This document shows positions 18,438-26,739 of a stretch of DNA of 26,739 nucleotides, in pieces. The translations under genes were made by a program, and so were the position numbers. Each line of letters begins with the position of its first letter. Position 1 is the stretch's first letter. Origin of the DNA: JAJXWB01 sp039808645 (GTDB lineage Bacteria; Pseudomonadota; Alphaproteobacteria; Rhizobiales; Beijerinckiaceae). Location of the stretch: the NCBI GenBank assembly GCA_039808645.1, contig JBDHTL010000037.1:1-26739 (forward strand), read 5' to 3'. The notes below the pieces were generated by a model. It ran no database searches and was not told the DNA's origin. It saw only the letters and a program-made list of their open reading frames with translations.

Positions 18438-18466
18438 CGCTGCAATTTGTATAGTGCAATGCAGCG
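18438..18466. promoter_or_regulatory. Inverted repeat over a -10-like box in the ecm-ccr intergenic region
   Basis: CGCTGCA (18438-18444) and TGCAGCG (18460-18466) are exact inverted repeats separated by 15 bases. The -10-like TATAGT (18450-18455, five of six consensus positions) lies between the arms, about 64 bases before the ccr start. TGCAA-containing half-sites recur across the centre. This is the only AT-rich patch in the 252-base divergent region, so a regulator bound here could control ccr and possibly ecm. No good -35 at standard spacing was found. The regulator is not encoded in the window. Confidence 0.5.
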
Positions 18467-18518
18467 AACTAGGTAAGATGACGGACCCGTGAAGGGTCTT
18501 TGATCGAGGGAGCAGCAG

Positions 18519-19808
<1,290 letters not shown>

Positions 19809-19823
19809 TCGCGGACCAAGGAT

Positions 19824-20690
19824 TCAATCGCCGGCGCGCGGGGCCTCCTGCGCGCCGGCTTTTTTGCGCGCGGTCGCGACGATGGACGAGTTCACCTCGC
19901 CGCCGAAAATGAAGATCGCGGAGAGCACGTACAGAAACACCAGCGCGATCATCACCGAAGCCAGGCCCGCGTAGGTCGTCACGTAGTTCTGCGAGAACCG
20001 GGCGAGGTAGAAACCGAAACCCTCGCCGAAGATCAACCAGAGAACGAGAGTTAGCCCGATGCCGGGCGAGACCTGCGCCAGGGTCCGACGCCCGGCGGCC
20101 AGGTACTTGTGCGCGAAGACGAGGGTGGCGAGCAGGATCAACGAGATCGTGGCGAGCCGGAATGCGTCGAAGACGCTCTGCAGATGCGCGAGGTCCGGCA
20201 GCCATCGCACCGCTTGCGCCCAGACGATCGGCTCCAGCACGACAAGGAAGGTGAATCCCATCAGCGCGACCGCGCCGAGCAGAACGAACAGGACGCTTTC
20301 GAGCCGAAGCACCCACCAGGCGCGGGCGTCCGTCGCGTCGTAGGCGCGGTTGAGGCCGATGCGGACGGCGTCCACGGCGCTGGAGGCGAAATAGACGGCG
20401 AGCAAGGCGCTCAGCGTGGCGAGGCCGGTGCGCGGCTGGGTCAGGACGCTTTCGACCTCGTGCGCGATCGGACCCGCCACCTGCGGCGGCCAGCTCTCGA
20501 ACAGAAGCGCGGTGGCGCGCGCGGCAAGGTCGGGCGTGCCGATGAAACCCGCGAGCGTGCCGACAAGAATGAGGAACGGGAACAGCGAAGTCAGGCCGGA
20601 CAGCGCGATATGGCTCGCGATTGCCCAGCCGTCATCCTCGGAAAACTGGTTCCAGGACCGGTAGAAGATCCGCCAGAGCCGACCGATCAT
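19824..20690 (-). CDS. YihY/BrkB family inner-membrane protein
   Basis: A 288-residue polytopic protein from the ATG at 20690. It begins MIGRLWRIFYRSWNQFSEDDGWAIAS, and family features follow: ASHIALSGLTSLFPFLILVG, the ALLAVYFASSAVDAVRIGLNRAYD segment, and GGEVNSS near the end after VFLYVLSAIFIF. About six membrane helices are apparent. The family was once called ribonuclease BN or BrkB virulence factor, but the RNase BN assignment was an error and no biochemical activity is established. An in-frame extension to 20804 lacks family sequence, so the internal ATG is preferred. The last codons (KKAGAQEAPRAGD) coincide with the ccr terminator, which explains the odd composition of the tail. Confidence 0.88.
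   Translation of the reverse strand: MIGRLWRIFYRSWNQFSEDDGWAIASHIALSGLTSLFPFLILVGTLAGFIGTPDLAARATALLFESWPPQVAGPIAHEVESVLTQPRTGLATLSALLAVYFASSAVDAVRIGLNRAYDATDARAWWVLRLESVLFVLLGAVALMGFTFLVVLEPIVWAQAVRWLPDLAHLQSVFDAFRLATISLILLATLVFAHKYLAAGRRTLAQVSPGIGLTLVLWLIFGEGFGFYLARFSQNYVTTYAGLASVMIALVFLYVLSAIFIFGGEVNSSIVATARKKAGAQEAPRAGD
19830..19865 (+). terminator. Intrinsic terminator of ccr, inside the end of the yihY coding region
   Basis: A 10-bp GC stem (GCCGGCGCGC at 19830-19839 with its complement at 19850-19859), a 10-base loop and six T residues at 19860-19865. The whole element lies within the last codons of the convergent YihY gene, whose stop is at 19824. Confidence 0.88.
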
Positions 20691-20791
20691 TTGTATGCCC
20701 GCCTCGTGAGCCGCTAAAGAGAGATTCGCATTCCCACAACGCGCCGGCCAGCAAAATGGGGTCAAAGCGCGCCTTGCGCGCCCAAAGCCGT

Positions 20792-20808
20792 TAGAATCGA
20801 ACATTCTA
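20792..20808. promoter_or_regulatory. 17-bp dyad in the yihY-eamA divergent region
   Basis: TAGAAT (20792-20797) and ATTCTA (20803-20808) form an exact 6-bp inverted repeat with a 5-base centre CGAAC. Each half also resembles a -10 box on its own strand (TAGAAT, five of six), so the symmetric site could serve divergent promoters or be an operator. It lies in the AT-richest part of a 163-base intergenic region. No regulator gene adjoins it. Confidence 0.35.
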
Positions 20809-20853
20809 TTGCGGTCGGGCGACGCCGTCCTCCCACGCGATCGAGGAGTCCCG

Positions 20854-21726
20854 ATGCTCGTCCGGCTCGCGCCGTTCCTGTTTCCATTGATCTGGTCGAC
20901 CGGCTGGATCGTGGCGCGTTATACGGTCGATTTCGCCGATCCGCTCGCTTTCCTGTGCGTGCGCTACTTCTGCGCCGGGCTGGCGCTCGCCGTCTTCGCG
21001 CTGTACGCGGGCGCGCAATGGCCACGCAGCGCCACGGAGGCGACGCACGCCATGGTCTCGGGCGTGCTACTCCATGCCGTCTACCTGGGCGGCGTATGGT
21101 GGGCGATCGAGCAGGGCGTGCCGGCCTCGATCTCGGCGCTGCTGGCTGCGCTGCAACCGATCATGACCGCCTTCCTGGCGCCGGCGCTGGTCGGCGAGCG
21201 CATCGGGCTGGCGCGGTGGAGCGGCGTCGCCATCGGCTTTGCCGGCATATGCCTCGTGCTGGCGCCGAAGCTGGTCGGCCTCGATCCCGCGCAACTGCGC
21301 GCCGCGCTCGTCCCGATCGGCGTCAATTTCATCGCCATGATCGGCGTCACCGCGGGCACGTTCTATCAAAAGCGGTTCATCCATACCGGCGACCTGCGCG
21401 CGGTTGCGACGCTGCAATATGTCGGCGCGCTGGCGGCGGGCGTTCCAATGGCGGCGCTCGCCGGCGAGTTCCGGATCGACTGGACGCCGACCGCCTTCGC
21501 CGTTCTCGCTTGGTCGGTGGTGGCGCTGTCGATCGGCGCGATCGCGCTTCTGTTGCTGCTGATCCGGCGTGGCGAGGTCTCGCGGTCGGCGCAGCTCATC
21601 TTTCTCGTGCCGCCGCTGTCGGCGATTCAGGCCTATGTCCTGTTCGGCGAGAACCTCACCCACGTGCAGATCGTCGGCATGGCGCTCACCGCCTGCGGCG
21701 TCGCGCTGGCGGCGCGCGCGAAATGA
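20854..21726 (+). CDS. EamA/DMT-superfamily permease
   Basis: A 290-residue membrane protein with about ten hydrophobic segments arranged as two EamA repeats. The first repeat begins VRLAPFLFPLIWSTGWIVAR and contains GVPASISALLAALQPIMTAFLAP followed by GERIGLARWSGVAIGFAGICLVL. The second ends with LVPPLSAIQAYVLFGENLTHVQIVGMALTACGVALA. This duplicated layout is typical of RhaT/YedA-like metabolite exporters; the substrate cannot be predicted. The ATG at 20854 is chosen because GAGGAG lies five bases upstream; the longer frame from 20809 would need an ATT start. It is convergent with the small membrane protein gene, whose stop lies 3 bases away. Confidence 0.9.
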   Translation: MLVRLAPFLFPLIWSTGWIVARYTVDFADPLAFLCVRYFCAGLALAVFALYAGAQWPRSATEATHAMVSGVLLHAVYLGGVWWAIEQGVPASISALLAALQPIMTAFLAPALVGERIGLARWSGVAIGFAGICLVLAPKLVGLDPAQLRAALVPIGVNFIAMIGVTAGTFYQKRFIHTGDLRAVATLQYVGALAAGVPMAALAGEFRIDWTPTAFAVLAWSVVALSIGAIALLLLLIRRGEVSRSAQLIFLVPPLSAIQAYVLFGENLTHVQIVGMALTACGVALAARAK

Positions 21727-21729
21727 CGA

Positions 21730-22293
21730 TCAGTACGTCTCGCGGCCGCGCGCGTGAACGCGGGCGCGCAGAGAGGCCAGCCTGCGCATGAGCGAAGGCG
21801 CCTCGCTTGCGAATCTTTCGCGCAACCTTGCGCGCAGTTCGGCGACGCGCATGCGGATCGCCGCCTTGTAGGGGTCGACCTTGGCGTGCGCCCAGTCGCG
21901 GAAGGCGATGACAAGCGCGTACAGTCGCGCGAACCAGGACAGCGTCATCAGCCGGGCATGGCAGACGTCGAACACGAAGGCCGTGACGCCGAGGCCGGCC
22001 GTCTTCGCCAGCAGAAAGACGCAGCCTCCGGACAGGACGCGGCCGCCCGCGATCAGCGCCAGGCCGGCGATCTTGAAGGGCAGCACGACAAGGACGGGAA
22101 TGATGAAGAGCGTCAGCGCGAAGGTCGCCGGCAGCGTGTCGATCATCCGTTGCAGCGTCCGCTTGAGCGTCGCCAGCGGCAGCACGGCGACGATCGCCGA
22201 AACCAGCCGCCCGAGCACGTCCCAGAGCCAGGCCTCGACCAGGAAGATCGCGGCCAGCAGGGTCCAGAGAAACCTGATCAGACGAGCTTGCAT
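21730..22293 (-). CDS. Hypothetical membrane protein
   Basis: A 187-residue protein I do not recognise. It has one amphipathic or membrane segment near the N-terminus (about 5-38), two clear hydrophobic segments (about 57-81 and 86-110), a further weakly hydrophobic stretch (about 119-132), and a basic, Arg-rich C-terminal tail with no acidic balance (RMRVAELRARLRERF, then LMRRLASLRARVHARGRE). Topology would put the basic tail in the cytosol. Coding character is supported by the length, the hydrophobic pattern and tight convergent packing with the DMT permease gene, but there is no family motif to confirm it. A plus-strand frame over the same bases lacks membrane or domain features. Confidence 0.7.
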   Translation of the reverse strand: MQARLIRFLWTLLAAIFLVEAWLWDVLGRLVSAIVAVLPLATLKRTLQRMIDTLPATFALTLFIIPVLVVLPFKIAGLALIAGGRVLSGGCVFLLAKTAGLGVTAFVFDVCHARLMTLSWFARLYALVIAFRDWAHAKVDPYKAAIRMRVAELRARLRERFASEAPSLMRRLASLRARVHARGRETY

Positions 22294-22381
22294 CTGCGCC
22301 TTTGTCGCACGGAAAACTGAATTTCCGGCTTAAAGGCGGCGGATTTATGCGCAGCGCGTCGCGGCGCGACCGCGCATGAAT

Positions 22382-22448
22382 GTCACCCCGGAGGGCCCAA
22401 GAAGGCCGATCCGGGGATCAGCGCCGTGCTGTTATCGATCCCGGTGAC
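22382..22448. repeat. Possible degenerate palindromic repeat downstream of lpdA
   Basis: In the 186-base gap 22294-22479, GTCACC (22382-22387) and GGTGAC (22443-22448) are inverted, and GATCCGGGGATC (22408-22419) is itself palindromic. The GTCACCCCGG opening resembles ends of dispersed intergenic repeats. No T run follows the palindrome in the lpdA direction. The stems are short, so this is a weak call. Confidence 0.25.
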
Positions 22449-22479
22449 GACTTCCGCCCACCAGGGCCGGCAGTGGCGC

Positions 22480-23892
<1,413 letters not shown>

Positions 23893-23924
23893 GGAAACTC
23901 CGAAATGCTGCATTCCGGCGCTTT

Positions 23925-24002
23925 GTCATTCCCGCGAAAGCGGGAATCCAGTCATCTGAACTGGACCGGAGAGAACTGGGTCCCCGCTTTCGCGGGGACG
24001 AC
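23925..24002. repeat. REP-type palindromic element between sucB and lpdA
   Basis: A 78-base element bounded by GTCA and GACGAC. The left hairpin is ATTCCCGC, loop GAAA, GCGGGAAT (23928-23947). The right hairpin is TCCCCGC, TTTC, GCGGGGA (23981-23998). The two are inverted near-copies of one another. CCAGT (23948-23952) and ACTGG (23960-23964) add a short internal stem. This palindromic core is known as a dispersed intergenic repeat in many proteobacterial genomes. It occupies most of the 127-base spacer within the operon. Confidence 0.8.
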
Positions 24003-24019
24003 ATTGCTGAAAAGAGGAA

Positions 24020-25243
24020 TCAGAGATCGAGCACGAGGCGCGCGGGATCTTCCAGGTTTTCCTTCACGCGCACGAGGAAGGTGACAGCTTCCTTGCCGTC
24101 GACGATGCGGTGATCGTAGGAGAGCGCGAGATACATCATCGGGCGGATTTCGATCTTGCCGCCGACGACCATCGGGCGATCCTGGATCTTGTGCATGCCG
24201 AGAATGCCGGACTGCGGCGCGTTGAGGATCGGCGTCGACATGAGCGAGCCGTAGACGCCGCCGTTCGAGATGGTGAACGTGCCGCCCTGCATGTCCTCGA
24301 TGCCGAGCTTGCCGTCGCGGGCGCGCTTGCCGAAATCGCCGATCGCCTTTTCCACCTGCGCAATCGACATCTGGTCCGCGTCGCGCACGACCGGCACGAC
24401 GAGGCCCTTGTCGGTGCCCACCGCCACGCCGATGTGGCAGAAGTTCTTATAGATGATGTCCGTGCCATCGATCTCGGCGTTGACGGCCGGCACTTCCTTC
24501 AGCGCCTGGCAGCAGGCCTTCACGAAGAAGCCCATGAAGCCGAGCTTGACGCCGTGCTTCTTCTCGAAGGCGTCCTTGTATTGCGAACGCAGCGCCATCA
24601 TCGCGCCCATGTCGACTTCGTTGAAGGTCGTGAGCATGGCCGCGACGTTCTGCGCGTCCTTGAGGCGGCGCGCGATGGTCTGGCGCAGCTTGGTCATGCG
24701 CACGCGCTCTTCACGCGAGGCGTCCGCAGGCTGCGAGGCCGGGCGCGCAGCGACCGGAGCAGCGGCGGGCGCAGCCGCAGGCGGGTTGGCGATATGGGCG
24801 AGCACGTCGCCCTTGAGCACTTGGCCGCGCTTGCCGGAGCCGGCGACGCCGTTCGTGCTGACGCCCGAGTCGGCGGCGATCTTGGCGGCGGCGGGCGACG
24901 GCGGCATGGCGGTTCCGCCGGTGGGCGCAGCGGCAGGCGCGGGCGCGGCGGCCTTGGCGGGCGCAGGCGCAGCGGACTTCGGCGCCGCCGCAGCGGCGCC
25001 GGCAACGCCTTCCGCAATCTGGCCGAGCAGAGCGCCCGGCGTCACCGTCTCGCCGTCCTTGGCGGCGATTTCGGCCAGCACGCCGGAGGCCGGCGCGTTG
25101 ACTTCGAGCGTCACCTTGTCGGTCTCGAGTTCGACCAATGGTTCGTCGGCCTTCACCACGTCGCCGGGCTTCTTGAACCACTTGCCGATCGTCGCCTCGG
25201 AGACGGATTCGCCGAGGGTCGGCACCCGAATTTCAGTCGCCAT
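24020..25243 (-). CDS. sucB: Dihydrolipoyllysine-residue succinyltransferase (2-oxoglutarate dehydrogenase E2)
   Basis: A 407-residue E2 subunit. The lipoyl domain (about 1-77) carries the modified Lys43 in ELETDKVTLEV. An Ala/Pro-rich linker (about 80-112) leads to the peripheral-subunit-binding domain (about 113-151, with SPAAAKIAADSG and GKRGQVLKGDVLAHI). A second Ala/Pro linker follows, then the catalytic domain from about 180. The catalytic motif DHRIVDG, with His378 and Asp382, is near the C-terminus. The single lipoyl domain and TPTLGESVSEA-like opening indicate the succinyl-transferring E2 rather than pyruvate dehydrogenase E2. It follows sucA by 44 bases and precedes lpdA, so the three genes form one operon supplying the TCA-cycle complex. 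Confidence 0.95.
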   Translation of the reverse strand: MATEIRVPTLGESVSEATIGKWFKKPGDVVKADEPLVELETDKVTLEVNAPASGVLAEIAAKDGETVTPGALLGQIAEGVAGAAAAAPKSAAPAPAKAAAPAPAAAPTGGTAMPPSPAAAKIAADSGVSTNGVAGSGKRGQVLKGDVLAHIANPPAAAPAAAPVAARPASQPADASREERVRMTKLRQTIARRLKDAQNVAAMLTTFNEVDMGAMMALRSQYKDAFEKKHGVKLGFMGFFVKACCQALKEVPAVNAEIDGTDIIYKNFCHIGVAVGTDKGLVVPVVRDADQMSIAQVEKAIGDFGKRARDGKLGIEDMQGGTFTISNGGVYGSLMSTPILNAPQSGILGMHKIQDRPMVVGGKIEIRPMMYLALSYDHRIVDGKEAVTFLVRVKENLEDPARLVLDL

Positions 25244-25287
25244 GTTCTTGCTCGCCGCTTCCGGCGTCCCTGTAGGAATGAAACCGA

Positions 25288-26739
25288 TTACGCGAAGGCC
25301 TCATCGAGGAAGGCCTTCAATTGCGCGAGATGGCGCGACATGGTGCCTGTCGCGGTGGCGGCGGAGGCCGGACGGCCGACATAGGTCGGACGCTTCGACT
25401 TGAGCCCGGCCTGGCCAAGCACCCATTCGAGATAGGGCTCGACGAAGCTCCACGCGCCCATGTTCTTGGGCTCTTCCTGGCACCACGCCACATCGGCCTT
25501 CTTGAAACGGCTCATCTCGTGGACGAGCGATTTCAGCGGGAATGGATAGAGCTGCTCGACGCGCAGCAGATAGACGTCGTCGATCCCGCGCTTCTCGCGC
25601 TCCTCGTAGAGATCGTAGTAGACCTTGCCCGAGCACAGGATGACGCGACGGATCTTGTCGTCCTTCACGAGCTTGATCTTCTCGTCCTTCAAACGTTCGG
25701 CGTCGTCGGCGATCCAGCGCTGGAAGTACGAGTTCGGCCCCATCTCCTCGATCGTCGAGACGCAACGCTTGTGACGCAGCAGCGACTTGGGCGTCATGAT
25801 GATGAGCGGCTTGCGGAAATCACGCTGCAACTGGCGACGCAGGATGTGGAAATAGTTCGCCGGCGTCGTGCAATTGGCGACCTGCATGTTGTCCTCGGCG
25901 CAAAGCTGCAGATAGCGCTCGAGGCGCGCCGAGGAATGTTCCGGTCCCTGGCCCTCGTAGCCGTGGGGCAGCAGGCAGACGAGACCGGACATGCGCAGCC
26001 ACTTGCGTTCGCCCGACGAGATGAACTGGTCGAACAGGACCTGCGCGCCGTTGGCGAAGTCGCCGAACTGCGCCTCCCACAAGGTCAGCGCTTCCGGCTC
26101 GGCGAGCGAATAGCCGTATTCGAAGCCGAGCACGGCTTCTTCCGACAGCATGGAATTGATGACTTCGTACTTGCCCTGTTTGCCTTCGTTCAGGTGATTG
26201 AGCGGCGCGTAGCGGCGCTCGGTCTCCTGGTCGATCAGCATGGAATGGCGCTGCGAGAAGGTGCCGCGCTCGACATCCTGGCCCGACAGGCGCACGCGAT
26301 GGCCGTCCCACAGGAAGGTGGCGAAAGCCAGCGCTTCGGCCATCGCCCAGTCGATCCCCTGGCCGGTCTCGACCATCTTGCGGCGATTGTCGAGGAATCG
26401 CTTGATCGTGCGATGGACGTTGAAGCCGTCGGGCGTCTCGTTGAGCTTGACGCCGAGCATCTTCAGGTGCGCGATGTCGACGCCGGTGCGGCCGCGGCGG
26501 TCGTCGTCGTTCTCGGTCACGGCCTTGAGGCCCGACCAGCGGCCATCGAGCCAATCCGCCTTGTTCGGCTTGTAGGCCTGGCCCGCCTCGAATTCGGCCT
26601 CGAGCCGATGCCGCCAGTCGCCCATCAGCTTGTCGATCTCGCCGCGGGTCAGAATGCCTTCCGAGATCAGCTTCTCGCTGTAGATCTCCAGCGTCGTCTT
26701 GTGCGCCTTGATCTTGCGGTACATGAGCGGCTGGGTGAA
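25288..26739 (-). CDS. sucA: 2-oxoglutarate dehydrogenase E1 component, C-terminal part
   Basis: The C-terminal 483 residues of a roughly 980-1000-residue E1 subunit; the frame is open to the window edge at 26739. Recognisable features are WLDGRWSGLKAVTEND, the segment GTFSQRHSMLIDQETERRYAPLN, EYGYSLAEPEALTLWEAQFGDFANGAQV, the catalytic-domain motif GPEHSSARLERYLQL, and the E1 C-terminal domain ending in HLAQLKAFLDEAFA. These are standard for thiamine-diphosphate-dependent SucA, which decarboxylates 2-oxoglutarate and passes a succinyl group to SucB. The thiamine-diphosphate-binding half lies outside the window. An internal ATG at 26724 is not the start because coding continues upstream (FTQPL). 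Confidence 0.95.
   Translation of the reverse strand, partial: FTQPLMYRKIKAHKTTLEIYSEKLISEGILTRGEIDKLMGDWRHRLEAEFEAGQAYKPNKADWLDGRWSGLKAVTENDDDRRGRTGVDIAHLKMLGVKLNETPDGFNVHRTIKRFLDNRRKMVETGQGIDWAMAEALAFATFLWDGHRVRLSGQDVERGTFSQRHSMLIDQETERRYAPLNHLNEGKQGKYEVINSMLSEEAVLGFEYGYSLAEPEALTLWEAQFGDFANGAQVLFDQFISSGERKWLRMSGLVCLLPHGYEGQGPEHSSARLERYLQLCAEDNMQVANCTTPANYFHILRRQLQRDFRKPLIIMTPKSLLRHKRCVSTIEEMGPNSYFQRWIADDAERLKDEKIKLVKDDKIRRVILCSGKVYYDLYEEREKRGIDDVYLLRVEQLYPFPLKSLVHEMSRFKKADVAWCQEEPKNMGAWSFVEPYLEWVLGQAGLKSKRPTYVGRPASAATATGTMSRHLAQLKAFLDEAFA

Overview
The window is a GC-rich, densely packed stretch of ordinary chromosome from an alphaproteobacterium, most likely of the order Hyphomicrobiales (Rhizobiales). 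The evidence is the set of lineage-restricted families (DUF1476/F1-ATPase zeta subunit, DUF2794, DUF4167), the sucA-sucB-lpdA order, and a divergent ethylmalonyl-CoA mutase / crotonyl-CoA carboxylase-reductase pair. That pair marks the ethylmalonyl-CoA pathway, used by many serine-cycle methylotrophs and purple non-sulfur bacteria for acetyl-CoA or glyoxylate metabolism. The exact genus cannot be fixed by eye; a methylotrophic or phototrophic relative of Methylocystis, Methylosinus, Methylobacterium or Rhodoblastus is a guess.

Layout. 1-1.0 kb: 5' part of purC (minus) divergent from the DUF1476 gene. 1.1-2.6 kb: xerC (plus), overlapping at its 3' end the convergent thpR (minus). 2.6-6.6 kb: a TesA-like SGNH hydrolase (minus), divergent from an overlapping ABC ATPase/FtsX-type permease pair, which is the conserved tesA-ybbA-ybbP block. 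6.7-8.0 kb: a Bax-inhibitor-1 family membrane protein facing DUF2794 across a strong hairpin terminator. 8.0-8.3 kb: a noncoding interval with an orphan plus-strand terminator, so possibly a small RNA gene. 8.3-11.1 kb: htpG then prmC. 11.1-11.5 kb: a 431-bp noncoding leader with a nested inverted repeat. 11.5-15.2 kb: DUF4167 protein and clpB. 15.3-16.1 kb: uppP (minus). 16.2-19.8 kb: a REP-like palindrome pair, then ecm (minus) divergent from ccr (plus) across a 252-bp regulatory region with a dyad over a -10-like box. 19.8-22.3 kb: YihY/BrkB membrane protein, DMT/EamA permease and a small unknown membrane protein. 22.5-26.7 kb: the 2-oxoglutarate dehydrogenase operon on the minus strand (sucA partial, sucB, lpdA), with a REP-type repeat between sucB and lpdA.

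Functional links. Ecm and Ccr catalyse two steps of one pathway, which yields succinate among its products; SucA, SucB and LpdA feed the same TCA-cycle pool. HtpG and ClpB are chaperones, and PrmC and DUF4167 lie between them. I see no transposase, integrase of a mobile element, CRISPR array, tRNA or rRNA, and no convincing new multi-gene system. The leads most worth a second look are noncoding: the candidate RNA upstream of htpG, the structured leader before the DUF4167 gene, the ecm-ccr dyad, and the two repeat elements.
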